From Microtetraspora niveoalba (GTDB lineage Bacteria > Actinomycetota > Actinomycetes > Streptosporangiales > Streptosporangiaceae), in NCBI RefSeq assembly GCF_001570405.1, contig NZ_BBYM01000012.1, forward strand, positions 36,179 through 100,178: a stretch of 64,000 bases of DNA. Reading direction: 5' to 3'. This document shows positions 34,633 through 42,428 of this stretch, in pieces; positions within the stretch are counted from its first letter, which is position 1; each line of letters begins with the position of its first letter. The translations under genes were made by a program, and so were the position numbers. The notes below the pieces were generated by a model. That model did not search any database. It was given only the letters and a program-made list of their open reading frames with translations, and was not told where the DNA came from.

Positions 34633-36096
34633 GTGGATCGCTGGGGAACAGGTCTCCGGAGGACTGTGGCCGCCTCGGTTCTGGGGTTGGCGGGAGCGGC
34701 GGCGATCGTGGTTCCGTCGATCTCGGCAGGCGCGAGCACCGCTGAGCTGGTCGTCGACTACGCCTGCAAGGGTGGAATCGCGGCGACAGGGTCGGGCACG
34801 GTGAATCTCCGCACGAAGGTCACCATTCCGACGACATTGAATGTCGGGGAGCCGCTCAACATCGGGTGGAAGCTGAATTACAAGGATGTGACCCGCTTTG
34901 GCGCGCCCGCCCTTCTGCCCCAGGGCGGCAAGATCGAGGTGACGGGGAACATCCAGCTCCAGGACGCGTGGATAGGCGTCCTCAAGCCGATGGGCGCCGT
35001 CGACCAGCCGGAGGCGATGGTCAAGGGCAGCCCGCTCAAGCTCCCCGAGGGGATCTCCGACTTCGCGCACACGGACCGCGCGGGGACCGTCAAGGTGACG
35101 CCGCGCAAGCTGTTCGTCGACTTCCGGCCGCCGGCGTCCGAGGTCATGGTCAACGATGACGACCCCGCGATCCTGTACAGCGACGGCTGGGAGGATCTCA
35201 ACGACCAGCCGAGCCAGAACAAGGACCACCACCTGGACCTGCACCGGACGACGAGCGGGGGCAAGTGGGCGCAGTTCACGTTCACCGGCACCGGCGTGGA
35301 GTACGTCGCCCAGAAGGACCAGCGCGCGGGACCGGTGGACATCCTGATCGACGGTCAGCCCGCTTCGCCGCCGAGGATCGACCCCTCGAAGAACGACGAC
35401 GGCACGACGGTGAACGACGCCAACAAGGGCGGGCAGACCCTGTGGCGCTTCCGCGGCCTTCCGTACGCCGAGCACAAGATCGAGGTCAGGAGCGTCGAGG
35501 ACGGCAAGTGGACGCAGCTCGACGCGTTCCGCGTGATCACGAGGGAACTGGCTCATCCGCCGAAGGAGTACCGAGCCGAGTGCGACCTCGTCAGCGCGCC
35601 GGTCTCGGTGAACGTCACCATCGGCGACGGTGCGACGGAGGAGCCGTCGACCGGCACCTCGCCTTCGCCGGATCCCTCGGACAGCACCGGCCCGTCGACG
35701 AGCGCCTCACCCACTCCGTCGGACACCGGGGGGAACACGCACATTCCGGTGAGTCCCACTCCTACTCCCAGCTCGAGTCCGACCGGGACGAGGAACGGTT
35801 CCACGCCGACTCCTACGGAGACCAAGCTGACGAGTGTGATCGTCCTCGGCAGCCCGACGCCGACGGCCACGGCGACCACGACGATCACACTGCCCGCCAG
35901 CACGCCGACCTCGCCGCAGGTGAAGGTCATCCCGAAGGGCGGAGCCCAGACCGGTGAGGCGCCGGAGACCTCGCGTGCTTCGGCGGCGGTGCTCATCGGG
36001 TCCGGCGGCGTCATGGTGTTCGGCGGAGTATTCAGCGGCGTCGTGCTCCTGCGCAGGCGCGCCGCACATGCCAACGACCGGTCGCGGATGGTTTGA
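34633..36096 (+). CDS. Secreted, probably wall-attached protein with sorting-signal-like C-terminus
   Basis: The 487-residue protein has a signal peptide (VAASVLGLAGAAAIVVPSIS, cleavage near residue 33). A folded extracellular region follows (about 35-330) containing KWAQFTFTGTGVEYVAQKDQ and a galactose-binding-like WRFRGLPYAEHKIEV segment. A long Ser/Thr/Pro stalk comes next (about 350-440). The end reads PKGGAQTGEAPETS, then a hydrophobic helix (AVLIGSGGVMVFGGVFSGVV) and RRR. The x-T-G before a helix and basic tail is the layout of sortase substrates, here with A-Q-T-G instead of L-P-x-T-G. A class F sortase follows 15 bases downstream, supporting linkage to the cell wall. GTG at 34633 is the start. 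Confidence 0.75.
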   Translation: MDRWGTGLRRTVAASVLGLAGAAAIVVPSISAGASTAELVVDYACKGGIAATGSGTVNLRTKVTIPTTLNVGEPLNIGWKLNYKDVTRFGAPALLPQGGKIEVTGNIQLQDAWIGVLKPMGAVDQPEAMVKGSPLKLPEGISDFAHTDRAGTVKVTPRKLFVDFRPPASEVMVNDDDPAILYSDGWEDLNDQPSQNKDHHLDLHRTTSGGKWAQFTFTGTGVEYVAQKDQRAGPVDILIDGQPASPPRIDPSKNDDGTTVNDANKGGQTLWRFRGLPYAEHKIEVRSVEDGKWTQLDAFRVITRELAHPPKEYRAECDLVSAPVSVNVTIGDGATEEPSTGTSPSPDPSDSTGPSTSASPTPSDTGGNTHIPVSPTPTPSSSPTGTRNGSTPTPTETKLTSVIVLGSPTPTATATTTITLPASTPTSPQVKVIPKGGAQTGEAPETSRASAAVLIGSGGVMVFGGVFSGVVLLRRRAAHANDRSRMV

Positions 36097-36110
36097 GGGG
36101 ACTGACGGCG

Positions 36111-37310
36111 ATGAACTCGACTCCTGACGCGCACGACGACGCGCCGCAGACCGGCGGCACGTCCGACGCCAGCGGCACGCCGAGCGCCGGGACGCCCGAT
36201 GCCGGCGTGCCCGGTGCCGGTGGCGTGCCACAGGCGGGCGGCGCACCTGACGCGGCGGCGCCTGATGCCGGCATGGCTCAGGCCGGGGGCGGCGCCGTAC
36301 CGGACCCGGCGGCGCAGGCGGGAACGGCCGCGGGAAGCGCTGCGGCGGCTCCGGCTCCGACCTCGGTCGCTCCGGCTCCGGCTCCGACCTCGGTCGCTCC
36401 GGCTCCGGCTCCGACCTCGGTCGCTCCGGCTCCGGCTGCAGTCCCGATCGCTCCGGCCCCGGCTGCGACCCCGGCTCCGGTTCCGGCTTCCGCTTCGGCT
36501 CAGGTGCCGAAGGAGCGGAAGCCGCTGCCGCAGCCTGTGCTCGCCACGCTGCTGGTCGGCGGGTCGTTCGGCGGCATCGCGGCCATCATGGCGGGGCTGC
36601 TCGCCGTACTGTCGCCCTCCCCGGAGGAGTCGCAGGTGGAGCGGCCGGTCCCCGGAGAGGTGGTGGCACTGCAGGGAGCGGGCACGTTCCTGCCGCCGAC
36701 CGTGGGACCGGGCGGCCCCGGCACACCCCTGACCGCCGCCGCGCCGACCGCGCCTCCGCCGCTCCCCGCGCTCCAGCCGCTGCCTCCGCTGACGGTGACG
36801 ACGACCGCGGCGTCGTCGTCCACGTCCCCGGCCAAGAAGACGGCGTCCACCAGGCCGGTCAGGATCCGCATCCCGGCCATCGGCGTCAACGCGGCCCTCA
36901 GCTCCGTCGGCGTGCAGAAGTCGGGCGAGATCCAGACGCCGCCGCTGAGCCGCCCCAAGATCGCATCGTGGTACCGCCTGGGACCCACGCCCGGGGAACT
37001 CGGGCCGGCGGTGATCCTCGGCCACGTGAACACCCGTTCCGGCGCGGCCGTGTTCAGCCGGCTCCGGGAGCTCCGCCGCGGCAACAAGATCGAGGTACGC
37101 CGGGCCGACGGCAAGAGTGCGATCTTCACGGTGGACGGCGTCGAGCAGGTGGGCAAGACGACGTTCCCGACGAACCGGGTGTACGGCAACATCGCCACAT
37201 CCGGGCTCCGGCTGATCACGTGTGGGGGCGTCTACAACGCCAAGAACCACAGCTACACGGACAACATCGTGGTGTACGCGACCATGACCGGCACTCGTAA
37301 CGCGAAATAG
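36111..37310 (+). CDS. Class F sortase with long Ala/Pro-rich cytosolic tail
   Basis: The 399-residue protein starts with about 130 residues of disordered Ala/Pro/Gly sequence containing a triplicated APAPTSVAP repeat. One membrane helix follows (LATLLVGGSFGGIAAIMAGL), then a proline linker, and the sortase domain covers about residues 240-399. The catalytic histidine is in VILGHVNTRSG (about residue 305) and the catalytic cysteine in RLITCGGVYN (about 371), the TCGG form of class F. After the cysteine, the expected arginine position reads NAKNHSYTDN, with no arginine visible. ATG at 36111 is preceded by GAGGGG. It should attach the upstream substrate to peptidoglycan. Confidence 0.85.
   Translation: MNSTPDAHDDAPQTGGTSDASGTPSAGTPDAGVPGAGGVPQAGGAPDAAAPDAGMAQAGGGAVPDPAAQAGTAAGSAAAAPAPTSVAPAPAPTSVAPAPAPTSVAPAPAAVPIAPAPAATPAPVPASASAQVPKERKPLPQPVLATLLVGGSFGGIAAIMAGLLAVLSPSPEESQVERPVPGEVVALQGAGTFLPPTVGPGGPGTPLTAAAPTAPPPLPALQPLPPLTVTTTAASSSTSPAKKTASTRPVRIRIPAIGVNAALSSVGVQKSGEIQTPPLSRPKIASWYRLGPTPGELGPAVILGHVNTRSGAAVFSRLRELRRGNKIEVRRADGKSAIFTVDGVEQVGKTTFPTNRVYGNIATSGLRLITCGGVYNAKNHSYTDNIVVYATMTGTRNAK
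36351..36437 (+). repeat. Three 27-bp tandem repeats in sortase gene
   Basis: Units beginning at 36357, 36384 and 36411 each encode APAPTSVAP within the disordered cytosolic tail of the first sortase. The copies are identical at DNA level, indicating recent slippage-type expansion. Confidence 0.85.
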
Positions 37311-37316
37311 CGGGCG

Positions 37317-39074
37317 GTGGGCTCCCCGTCCGCTTCGTCCCCACGGTCCGCGGCCTCCACGCCGCCCACGCCGCTCGCCGAAGGCGACGGCTCCGGCGCG
37401 GCCCGCCCGGTCCGTCCCGACACGTCCGTCCCGGAGGAGGACGACCCCGGGCCGCCCGGAGCGGGTGACCCGGCCGCGGCCGAGGACGATTCCGGCCCGG
37501 ACGGCGGGGCCGGAGCGGTCACCGGACGGGAGGCGCCCAGCCGCGACGGCGGGTCCACCTCCTCGACCTCTGGGGAGGACCCGGGGTCCCCGGCGCCGGG
37601 TGGCGACGCGACGTGTGGTCCGGGCAGCGGTGATCGGCATCGGCGGGTGTGGTCGCGACACCGGTACCGCGTCGGCCTGATCACCGCGGTCGCGGCGCTC
37701 GTGTACGAGCTGCTGGGGATGGTCCGGCTGCACACGTTCCGGGCGACCACCTTCGATCTGGTCATCTTCGACCAGGCGGTGCGGGGATACGCCCACTTCT
37801 CCGCGCCGGTCAGCCCCGCGGTCGGCATGCTCAACGGGCGGGGGATGGACTACCTCCAGCTCAGCGACCATTTCTCGCCGATCCTGGCGGTGCTGGCCCC
37901 GCTGTACTGGCTGCGCGACGGCCCGGAGACGCTGATCCTCGCGCAGGCGGTGCTCTTCGCGCTGGCGATCCCGTTCCTGTGGCTGTACGCGCGCAGGTCG
38001 CTCGGGATCGGCGCCGCATATCTGGTTGCGGTGGCGTACGCGTTGTCGTGGCCGATCGCCGAGGCCGCCGACTTCGACATCCACGAGGTCGCGTTCGTGC
38101 CGGTGCTGACCGCCGCCATGATCGAGCGCTTCCAGGCGCGCCGGTACCTCGTGTCGTTCCTGTGCATGTTCGCGTTGCTGCTGGTCAAGGAGGACATGGG
38201 CCTCGCCGTCATCGGCTTCGGCGCCTATCTGGTCGTCACCGGCCGACGGTTCGACGGCGTGTGCGTCGCGCTGATCGGCGCGGCGTGGACGGGGTTGGTG
38301 CGCGGCGCCCTGATCCCGATGCTCGGCGGGGACACCGGGGACTTCTGGGCCTACGGGCATCTCGGCCGGAACGCGGGTGAGCTGATCGTGAACATCGCCA
38401 CCCATCCGCTCCAGACGCTGGCGCTGCTGGTCGACAACGAGGGCAAGGTCGACACGCTGGTGCTGCTCGGGTGGCCGGTGCTGTTCGCGTGCCTGTTCTC
38501 GCCGCTGACGCTGATCGCGGTCCCGCACGTGCTGGAGCGCCTGCTGTCGGACCGCCCGGCGTGGTGGGTGCCGGACCACCAGTACAACGCGTTCGTGGTC
38601 GCGATCCTCCTGTGCGCGGGAGTGGACGGTGTCGTACGCGTCGTCCGGATCGTCAGGAAGCGGTGGCCGGGGATCGACGGGCGGGTGGCGACGGTCGCCT
38701 GGGCCGCGTGTGTGGCGGCGATCGCGCTGACGCTGGTGCCGCGGTTCGGGTTCGGCCAGTTGCTGCACCCCGATTTCTACCGGCGTGACGCGCGGGCGGT
38801 CGCCGCCGCGGAGGCGTCTGCCCTGGTGCCGTCCGGTGTGGTGGTGGAAGCGGCGAACGAGATCGGCCCCGCACTGACCGCGCGGGCGACCGTCATCGTC
38901 TGGGGTCCCGAGGCCCGGATGGCCCCCTGGGTGGTCGCCGACGTGAACCGCCCGGTTTTCCCGTTCAACTCGCCCGAGGCGCAGCGGGCCCGCGTCGGGG
39001 AGCTGGTCCAGCAGGGCTACCAGGCGGTTTACGACCGTGAGGGGTACGTGGTGCTGCGCCGCGCCGATCGGTGA
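37317..39074 (+). CDS. DUF2079 multi-pass membrane protein
   Basis: The 585-residue protein starts with an acidic, proline/glycine-rich cytosolic tail of about 115 residues, then about ten membrane helices. DUF2079 signatures are TTFDLVIFDQAVRGYAHFSA, the HFSPILAVLAPLYWL helix, and FDIHEVAFVPVLTAAMIERF; the D-I-H-E-V is the family's conserved loop. The fold is related to GT-C glycosyltransferases, which use lipid-linked sugars on the outer face. A role in surface-sugar transfer near the sortase locus is an inference. GTG at 37317 starts 6 bases after the sortase stop, so both are likely in one operon. Confidence 0.82.
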   Translation: MGSPSASSPRSAASTPPTPLAEGDGSGAARPVRPDTSVPEEDDPGPPGAGDPAAAEDDSGPDGGAGAVTGREAPSRDGGSTSSTSGEDPGSPAPGGDATCGPGSGDRHRRVWSRHRYRVGLITAVAALVYELLGMVRLHTFRATTFDLVIFDQAVRGYAHFSAPVSPAVGMLNGRGMDYLQLSDHFSPILAVLAPLYWLRDGPETLILAQAVLFALAIPFLWLYARRSLGIGAAYLVAVAYALSWPIAEAADFDIHEVAFVPVLTAAMIERFQARRYLVSFLCMFALLLVKEDMGLAVIGFGAYLVVTGRRFDGVCVALIGAAWTGLVRGALIPMLGGDTGDFWAYGHLGRNAGELIVNIATHPLQTLALLVDNEGKVDTLVLLGWPVLFACLFSPLTLIAVPHVLERLLSDRPAWWVPDHQYNAFVVAILLCAGVDGVVRVVRIVRKRWPGIDGRVATVAWAACVAAIALTLVPRFGFGQLLHPDFYRRDARAVAAAEASALVPSGVVVEAANEIGPALTARATVIVWGPEARMAPWVVADVNRPVFPFNSPEAQRARVGELVQQGYQAVYDREGYVVLRRADR

Positions 39075-39129
39075 GACATGGGCGCCCGAAGGCTTTCTTG
39101 ACTCTGTTTCCCTACATATGAGGCGATTC

Positions 39130-39157
39130 CCAGGCAGAGTTCATAGGATCTCTACCT
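39130..39157 (+). promoter_or_regulatory. Element CCAG-N10-TAGGATCT upstream of second sortase-substrate gene
   Basis: The element matches that at 34557-34582 with identical CCAG-to-TARGAT spacing (10 bases). A TTGACT hexamer about 45 bases before TAGGAT is too far to be its -35, so the promoter type is not settled. Confidence 0.4.
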
Positions 39158-39231
39158 AACTGAGACGCGAGATCGGCATCCTGGTACGTCTGGTAAAGCC
39201 CAGACCGAAACCGACCACGGGAGTGAAGGAA

Positions 39232-40158
39232 GTGCTGAAGTCAAAGGCACGGCGTCGTATCGCCACGAAGGCCGCCGCCGGAGCAGCCAGCGCAGCCGTC
39301 CTGATCGGCGCCTTCTCGGCGGCCGGGGCTCTCGCGGACAGTAGGACGGTGACGTACAGCTGCATCCCGTATGTGGGCGGCCAGCCCCAGGCGGCGGTGA
39401 ACCATGACTTCTCGGTGACGCTGACGGCTCCGGCGTCCGCGACGATCGGGACCCAGTTCACCGCCACGCTCAGCATCACGGCGCCGGCCGGTTCCCCGCT
39501 GACGGCCCCGGAGGAGATCCCGGCGGGCGCGTGGATCCAGCTCCACCCGACGGTCGTGGCGTCGGTGAGCCCGGCCGGCGCGACGGCGGCGGTCTCCTCG
39601 CCCTCGCCGTCCGCGTCGGTGGCGGCCCTGATAGCCAAGGATGCCGCGCTCGGGGCGCTGCCCATGGCGACGCTGACCATCACCCCCTCCGCGGGCGCCT
39701 CGTCGATCGTGCTCTCCGCCGAGGACTTCGCGCTGAACGTGGTGAAGCCCGCCGCCGACGGCGCGGCGGCCACTCCCGCGCCGCTGTACAACTGCGTGCT
39801 CGCGACGACGGGCGACAAGACGGTGCCGGCCATGGCGACTGTCCCGGTGAACGCCTCCGGGAGCCACTCGCCCAGCCCCTCGCCGTCCAGCACGCCGACC
39901 CCAACACCCACGCCGACCCCGACTCCGACGTCGAGCCCCCTCGGTACGCATACCGTCCGCGTGACCGTGACGGCGTCGCCGTCGAAGGACGACGACGTCC
40001 AGGTCACCAAGACGCCGGGTGGCGGCGCGGCCACCGGGGGCGGCGCGGACGCGGGACCGGACGGGCGGATGTTCGTGCTCACCGGAACCGCCCTCGTCCT
40101 GGCGGCGGCCACCGGAGGGCTCGTGCTGCGGGCGCGGCGCCGCACCGCGGAGCGGTGA
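39232..40158 (+). CDS. Secreted protein with sorting-signal-like C-terminus (second locus)
   Basis: The 308-residue protein has a signal peptide (basic start MLKSKARRRIATKA, then AVLIGAFSAAGALADS). An all-beta extracellular region follows with two separate cysteines (TYSCIPYVG and LYNCVLATTG). A Ser/Pro/Thr stalk with eight P-T dipeptides in a row comes next. The end reads GGGAATGGGADAG, then a hydrophobic helix (MFVLTGTALVLAAATGG) and RARRRT. It repeats the order signal - domain - stalk - x-T-G - helix - arginines of the protein at 34633. GTG 39232 is preferred over GTG 39223 because GGGAG lies 9 bases upstream. A class F sortase follows 9 bases downstream. Confidence 0.72.
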   Translation: MLKSKARRRIATKAAAGAASAAVLIGAFSAAGALADSRTVTYSCIPYVGGQPQAAVNHDFSVTLTAPASATIGTQFTATLSITAPAGSPLTAPEEIPAGAWIQLHPTVVASVSPAGATAAVSSPSPSASVAALIAKDAALGALPMATLTITPSAGASSIVLSAEDFALNVVKPAADGAAATPAPLYNCVLATTGDKTVPAMATVPVNASGSHSPSPSPSSTPTPTPTPTPTPTSSPLGTHTVRVTVTASPSKDDDVQVTKTPGGGAATGGGADAGPDGRMFVLTGTALVLAAATGGLVLRARRRTAER

Positions 40159-40167
40159 GGCGGGGCA

Positions 40168-41058
40168 GTGACCACGCCGCCGCCGGGCCAGTACCCGCCC
40201 GGTCAGTACCCGCCGGGCCAGCCTGTGCCGCCCTACGGCGCCCCCGTGCAGCCGCAGCCGATGTACGGCCAGCCGGTGTTCCACGCGGCCCCGGTCGTGT
40301 ATCCGCAGGCGTACCAGGAGCCGGAGCCGCAGCCGCGGGCCGGCGGCACGCCGGCCATCCGCGGGGTGCTGATCATGGCGGCGGTCGCGGGCATCGTCAC
40401 CGTGATCATCGGTGTGTTCTTCATCCTCGGCTCACCTGAGGAGTACGAGTCGCCGGCCAGGCAGACCTTGAAGATCAAGTCGGACGGCCTGGCCCCTACG
40501 GTGGGGCCGGGCGGCACCGACCAGCCGCTGACGCAGGCGGCCGCGACCGCGCCTCCGCCGGTGCCGCCGCTTCCCCCGGCTCCCGCGATGCAGCCGGCGA
40601 CGCCCCGGCGGCTGATCATCCCGAAGCTCGGGGTCAACGCGCCGATCAAGTCCGTGGGCACGGACAAGAGCGGCGCCATCGAGACGCCGCCGATCAGCAA
40701 CCACAACCTCGTCGGGTGGTACCGCGGCGGCCCCACGGCGGGTGAGCCGGGCCCCGCGGTGATGCTGGGCCACAAGGACACCATGACGCGCAGCGCGGTC
40801 TTCACCCGGCTGCACGAGCTCAAGAACGGCGACACGATCGAGGTCGTCCGGATGGACGGCACGGTGGCCGTCTTCACGGTCGGCGGGGTCGAGCAGGCGA
40901 ACAAGCAGACCTTCCCGACGGAACGGGTCTACGGCTCCCGGGACAACGCCGAGCTGCGGCTGATCACCTGTGGCGGGTCGTACAACAGGAGCACGGGCCA
41001 CTACGTGGACAACGTGATCGTGTACGCCACCATGACGAGCACCCGCCTGGCCGGCTGA
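40168..41058 (+). CDS. Class F sortase (second locus)
   Basis: The 296-residue protein has a Pro/Gln/Tyr-rich cytosolic start with three GQYPPGQ-type repeats. One membrane helix (GVLIMAAVAGIVTVIIGVFF) and a linker follow, then the sortase domain (about 145-290). The catalytic histidine is in VMLGHKDTMTRSA (about residue 202) and the cysteine in RLITCGGSYNRS (about 268); the spacing of 66 residues between them is identical to the sortase at 36111. An arginine follows at cysteine+6, but the usual position before Y-x-D-N is a histidine (GHYVDN). GTG at 40168 is the start. It pairs with the preceding substrate-like gene. Confidence 0.87.
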   Translation: MTTPPPGQYPPGQYPPGQPVPPYGAPVQPQPMYGQPVFHAAPVVYPQAYQEPEPQPRAGGTPAIRGVLIMAAVAGIVTVIIGVFFILGSPEEYESPARQTLKIKSDGLAPTVGPGGTDQPLTQAAATAPPPVPPLPPAPAMQPATPRRLIIPKLGVNAPIKSVGTDKSGAIETPPISNHNLVGWYRGGPTAGEPGPAVMLGHKDTMTRSAVFTRLHELKNGDTIEVVRMDGTVAVFTVGGVEQANKQTFPTERVYGSRDNAELRLITCGGSYNRSTGHYVDNVIVYATMTSTRLAG

Positions 41059-41163
41059 ACAGGCGACCGGTCTTCTGTGGATCAGGACGATTCCGGGTAT
41101 TGCTCCGGTTAACTCTCATTTCGGGGCAGGCGTCGACGAACGTTCTGTTGTAGCCTCCTGAGT

Positions 41164-41182
41164 AACCGAACAATGCTCGGTT
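41164..41182. promoter_or_regulatory. Inverted repeat upstream of thiolase
   Basis: AACCGA (41164-41169) and TCGGTT (41177-41182) form a perfect 6-7-6 palindrome about 17 bases before the GTG start. TetR-family regulators of fatty-acid breakdown (KstR/FadR-like) use operators of this kind, so it is a probable repressor site over the promoter or leader. Confidence 0.5.
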
Positions 41183-41198
41183 TTCCGTGGGAGGCATT

Positions 41199-42344
41199 GT
41201 GGCAGAGGCGTACATCGTCGGGGCGGTCCGCACCCCCGTCGGCAAGAAGAAGGGCGGCCTGTCGACGGTCCACCCGACCGACCTGGCCGCGCACACGCTC
41301 CAGGCGCTGGTCGAGCGCACCGGCGTCGACCCGTCCGCCGTGGATGACGTGATCATGGGTTGCGTCATGCAGATCGGCCCGCAGTCGATGGACATCGCCC
41401 GCAACGCCTGGCTCTCGGCCGGCCTGCCGGAGAATGTCGCCGGAGTCACCATCGACCGGCAGTGCGGCTCCTCGCAGCAGGCGATCCACTTCGCCGCGCA
41501 GGGGATCCTGTCCGGCACCCAGGACCTGGTCGTGGCGGCGGGCGTCGAGTCGATGTCGATCGTCCCCATGGGGTCGAGCATCACCGCCGCGCTGGAGAAG
41601 GGCATGCCGTTCCCCTTCGGGGAGAAATGGGTCGAACGGTACGGCAACCAGGAGATCTCGCAGTTCCGCGGCGCCGAGCTGATGTGCGAGAAGTGGAACC
41701 TGAGCCGCGACGAGCTGGAGCGGTACGCCTACGAGAGCCACCAGCGGGCGGCGAAGGCGGTCGCGAACGGCCATTTCAAGGAGCAGATCGCCCCCGTCAA
41801 CGGCGTCGAGGACGACGAGGGCCCCCGCCCGGACACCACGCTGGAGAAGATGGCCCAGCTCAAGACCCTGCGCGAGGGCGGGAGGATCACCGCGGCCACC
41901 TCGTCGCAGATCTCCGACGGCTCGGGGGCGGTGCTGATCGCGTCGGAGCGCGCGGTGCGCGAGCACGGCCTGGTGCCCCGTGCCCGCATCGTCACGCTGG
42001 CGCTCACCGGCGACGACCCCGTCTACATGCTGACTGCGCCCATCCCCGCGACCAGGAAGGCCCTCGACAAGGCCGGGCTGAGCATCGACGACATCGACGT
42101 CGTCGAGATCAACGAGGCGTTCGCCCCGGTGCCGCTCGCGTGGCTCAAGGAGATCGGCGCCGACCCGGCCAGGACCAACCCGAACGGCGGCGCCATCGCC
42201 CTCGGCCACCCCCTGGGCGGCACCGGCGCCGTCCTCATGACCAAGCTCCTGCACGAGCTGGAGCGCACCGGCGGCCGCTACGGCCTGCAGACGATGTGCG
42301 AGGGCGGCGGCCAGGCCAACGTCACCATCATCGAGCGCCTCTGA
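41199..42344 (+). CDS. Thiolase (acetyl-CoA acetyltransferase)
   Basis: The 381-residue enzyme carries the three thiolase signatures: the nucleophilic cysteine in VTIDRQCGSSQQAIHFA, the histidine in NGGAIALGHPLGGTGAVLM, and the second cysteine in LQTMCEGGGQANVTIIE. Further family blocks are VGAVRTPVGKKKGG and SQISDGSGAVLIASE. Both degradative (beta-ketothiolase) and biosynthetic roles are possible; the neighbouring acyl-CoA dehydrogenase and palindromic operator favour fatty-acid degradation. GTG at 41199 is chosen because GGGAGG sits about 6 bases upstream; an earlier in-frame GTG lies inside that site. Confidence 0.93.
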   Translation: MAEAYIVGAVRTPVGKKKGGLSTVHPTDLAAHTLQALVERTGVDPSAVDDVIMGCVMQIGPQSMDIARNAWLSAGLPENVAGVTIDRQCGSSQQAIHFAAQGILSGTQDLVVAAGVESMSIVPMGSSITAALEKGMPFPFGEKWVERYGNQEISQFRGAELMCEKWNLSRDELERYAYESHQRAAKAVANGHFKEQIAPVNGVEDDEGPRPDTTLEKMAQLKTLREGGRITAATSSQISDGSGAVLIASERAVREHGLVPRARIVTLALTGDDPVYMLTAPIPATRKALDKAGLSIDDIDVVEINEAFAPVPLAWLKEIGADPARTNPNGGAIALGHPLGGTGAVLMTKLLHELERTGGRYGLQTMCEGGGQANVTIIERL

Positions 42345-42370
42345 GCCCACACCGTCCGCCCGGACGGGAA

Positions 42371-42409
42371 GGAAAAGGGTGTTCCGGCCACGGCCGGGAC
42401 ACCCTTTCC
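42371..42409. terminator. Bidirectional terminator between thiolase and acyl-CoA dehydrogenase
   Basis: GGAAAAGGGTGTTCCGGCC (42371-42389) pairs with the sequence 42392-42409 ending ACCCTTTCC, with one bulge and one wobble. The A-run on one side and T-run on the other would serve both convergent genes. Confidence 0.75.
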
Positions 42410-42428
42410 TCATGAACGGGACGCCGCG

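Noticed and set aside
35553..38768. Minus-strand frame with repeated Arg-Ser-Arg stretch
   Set aside because: It is antisense to the sortase and DUF2079 genes; the Arg/Ser repeats are the complement of the APAPTSVAP-coding repeat.
34633..39074. Antibiotic biosynthesis cluster
   Set aside because: No polyketide, peptide synthetase or tailoring enzymes are present; the genes encode surface proteins, sortases and a membrane protein.
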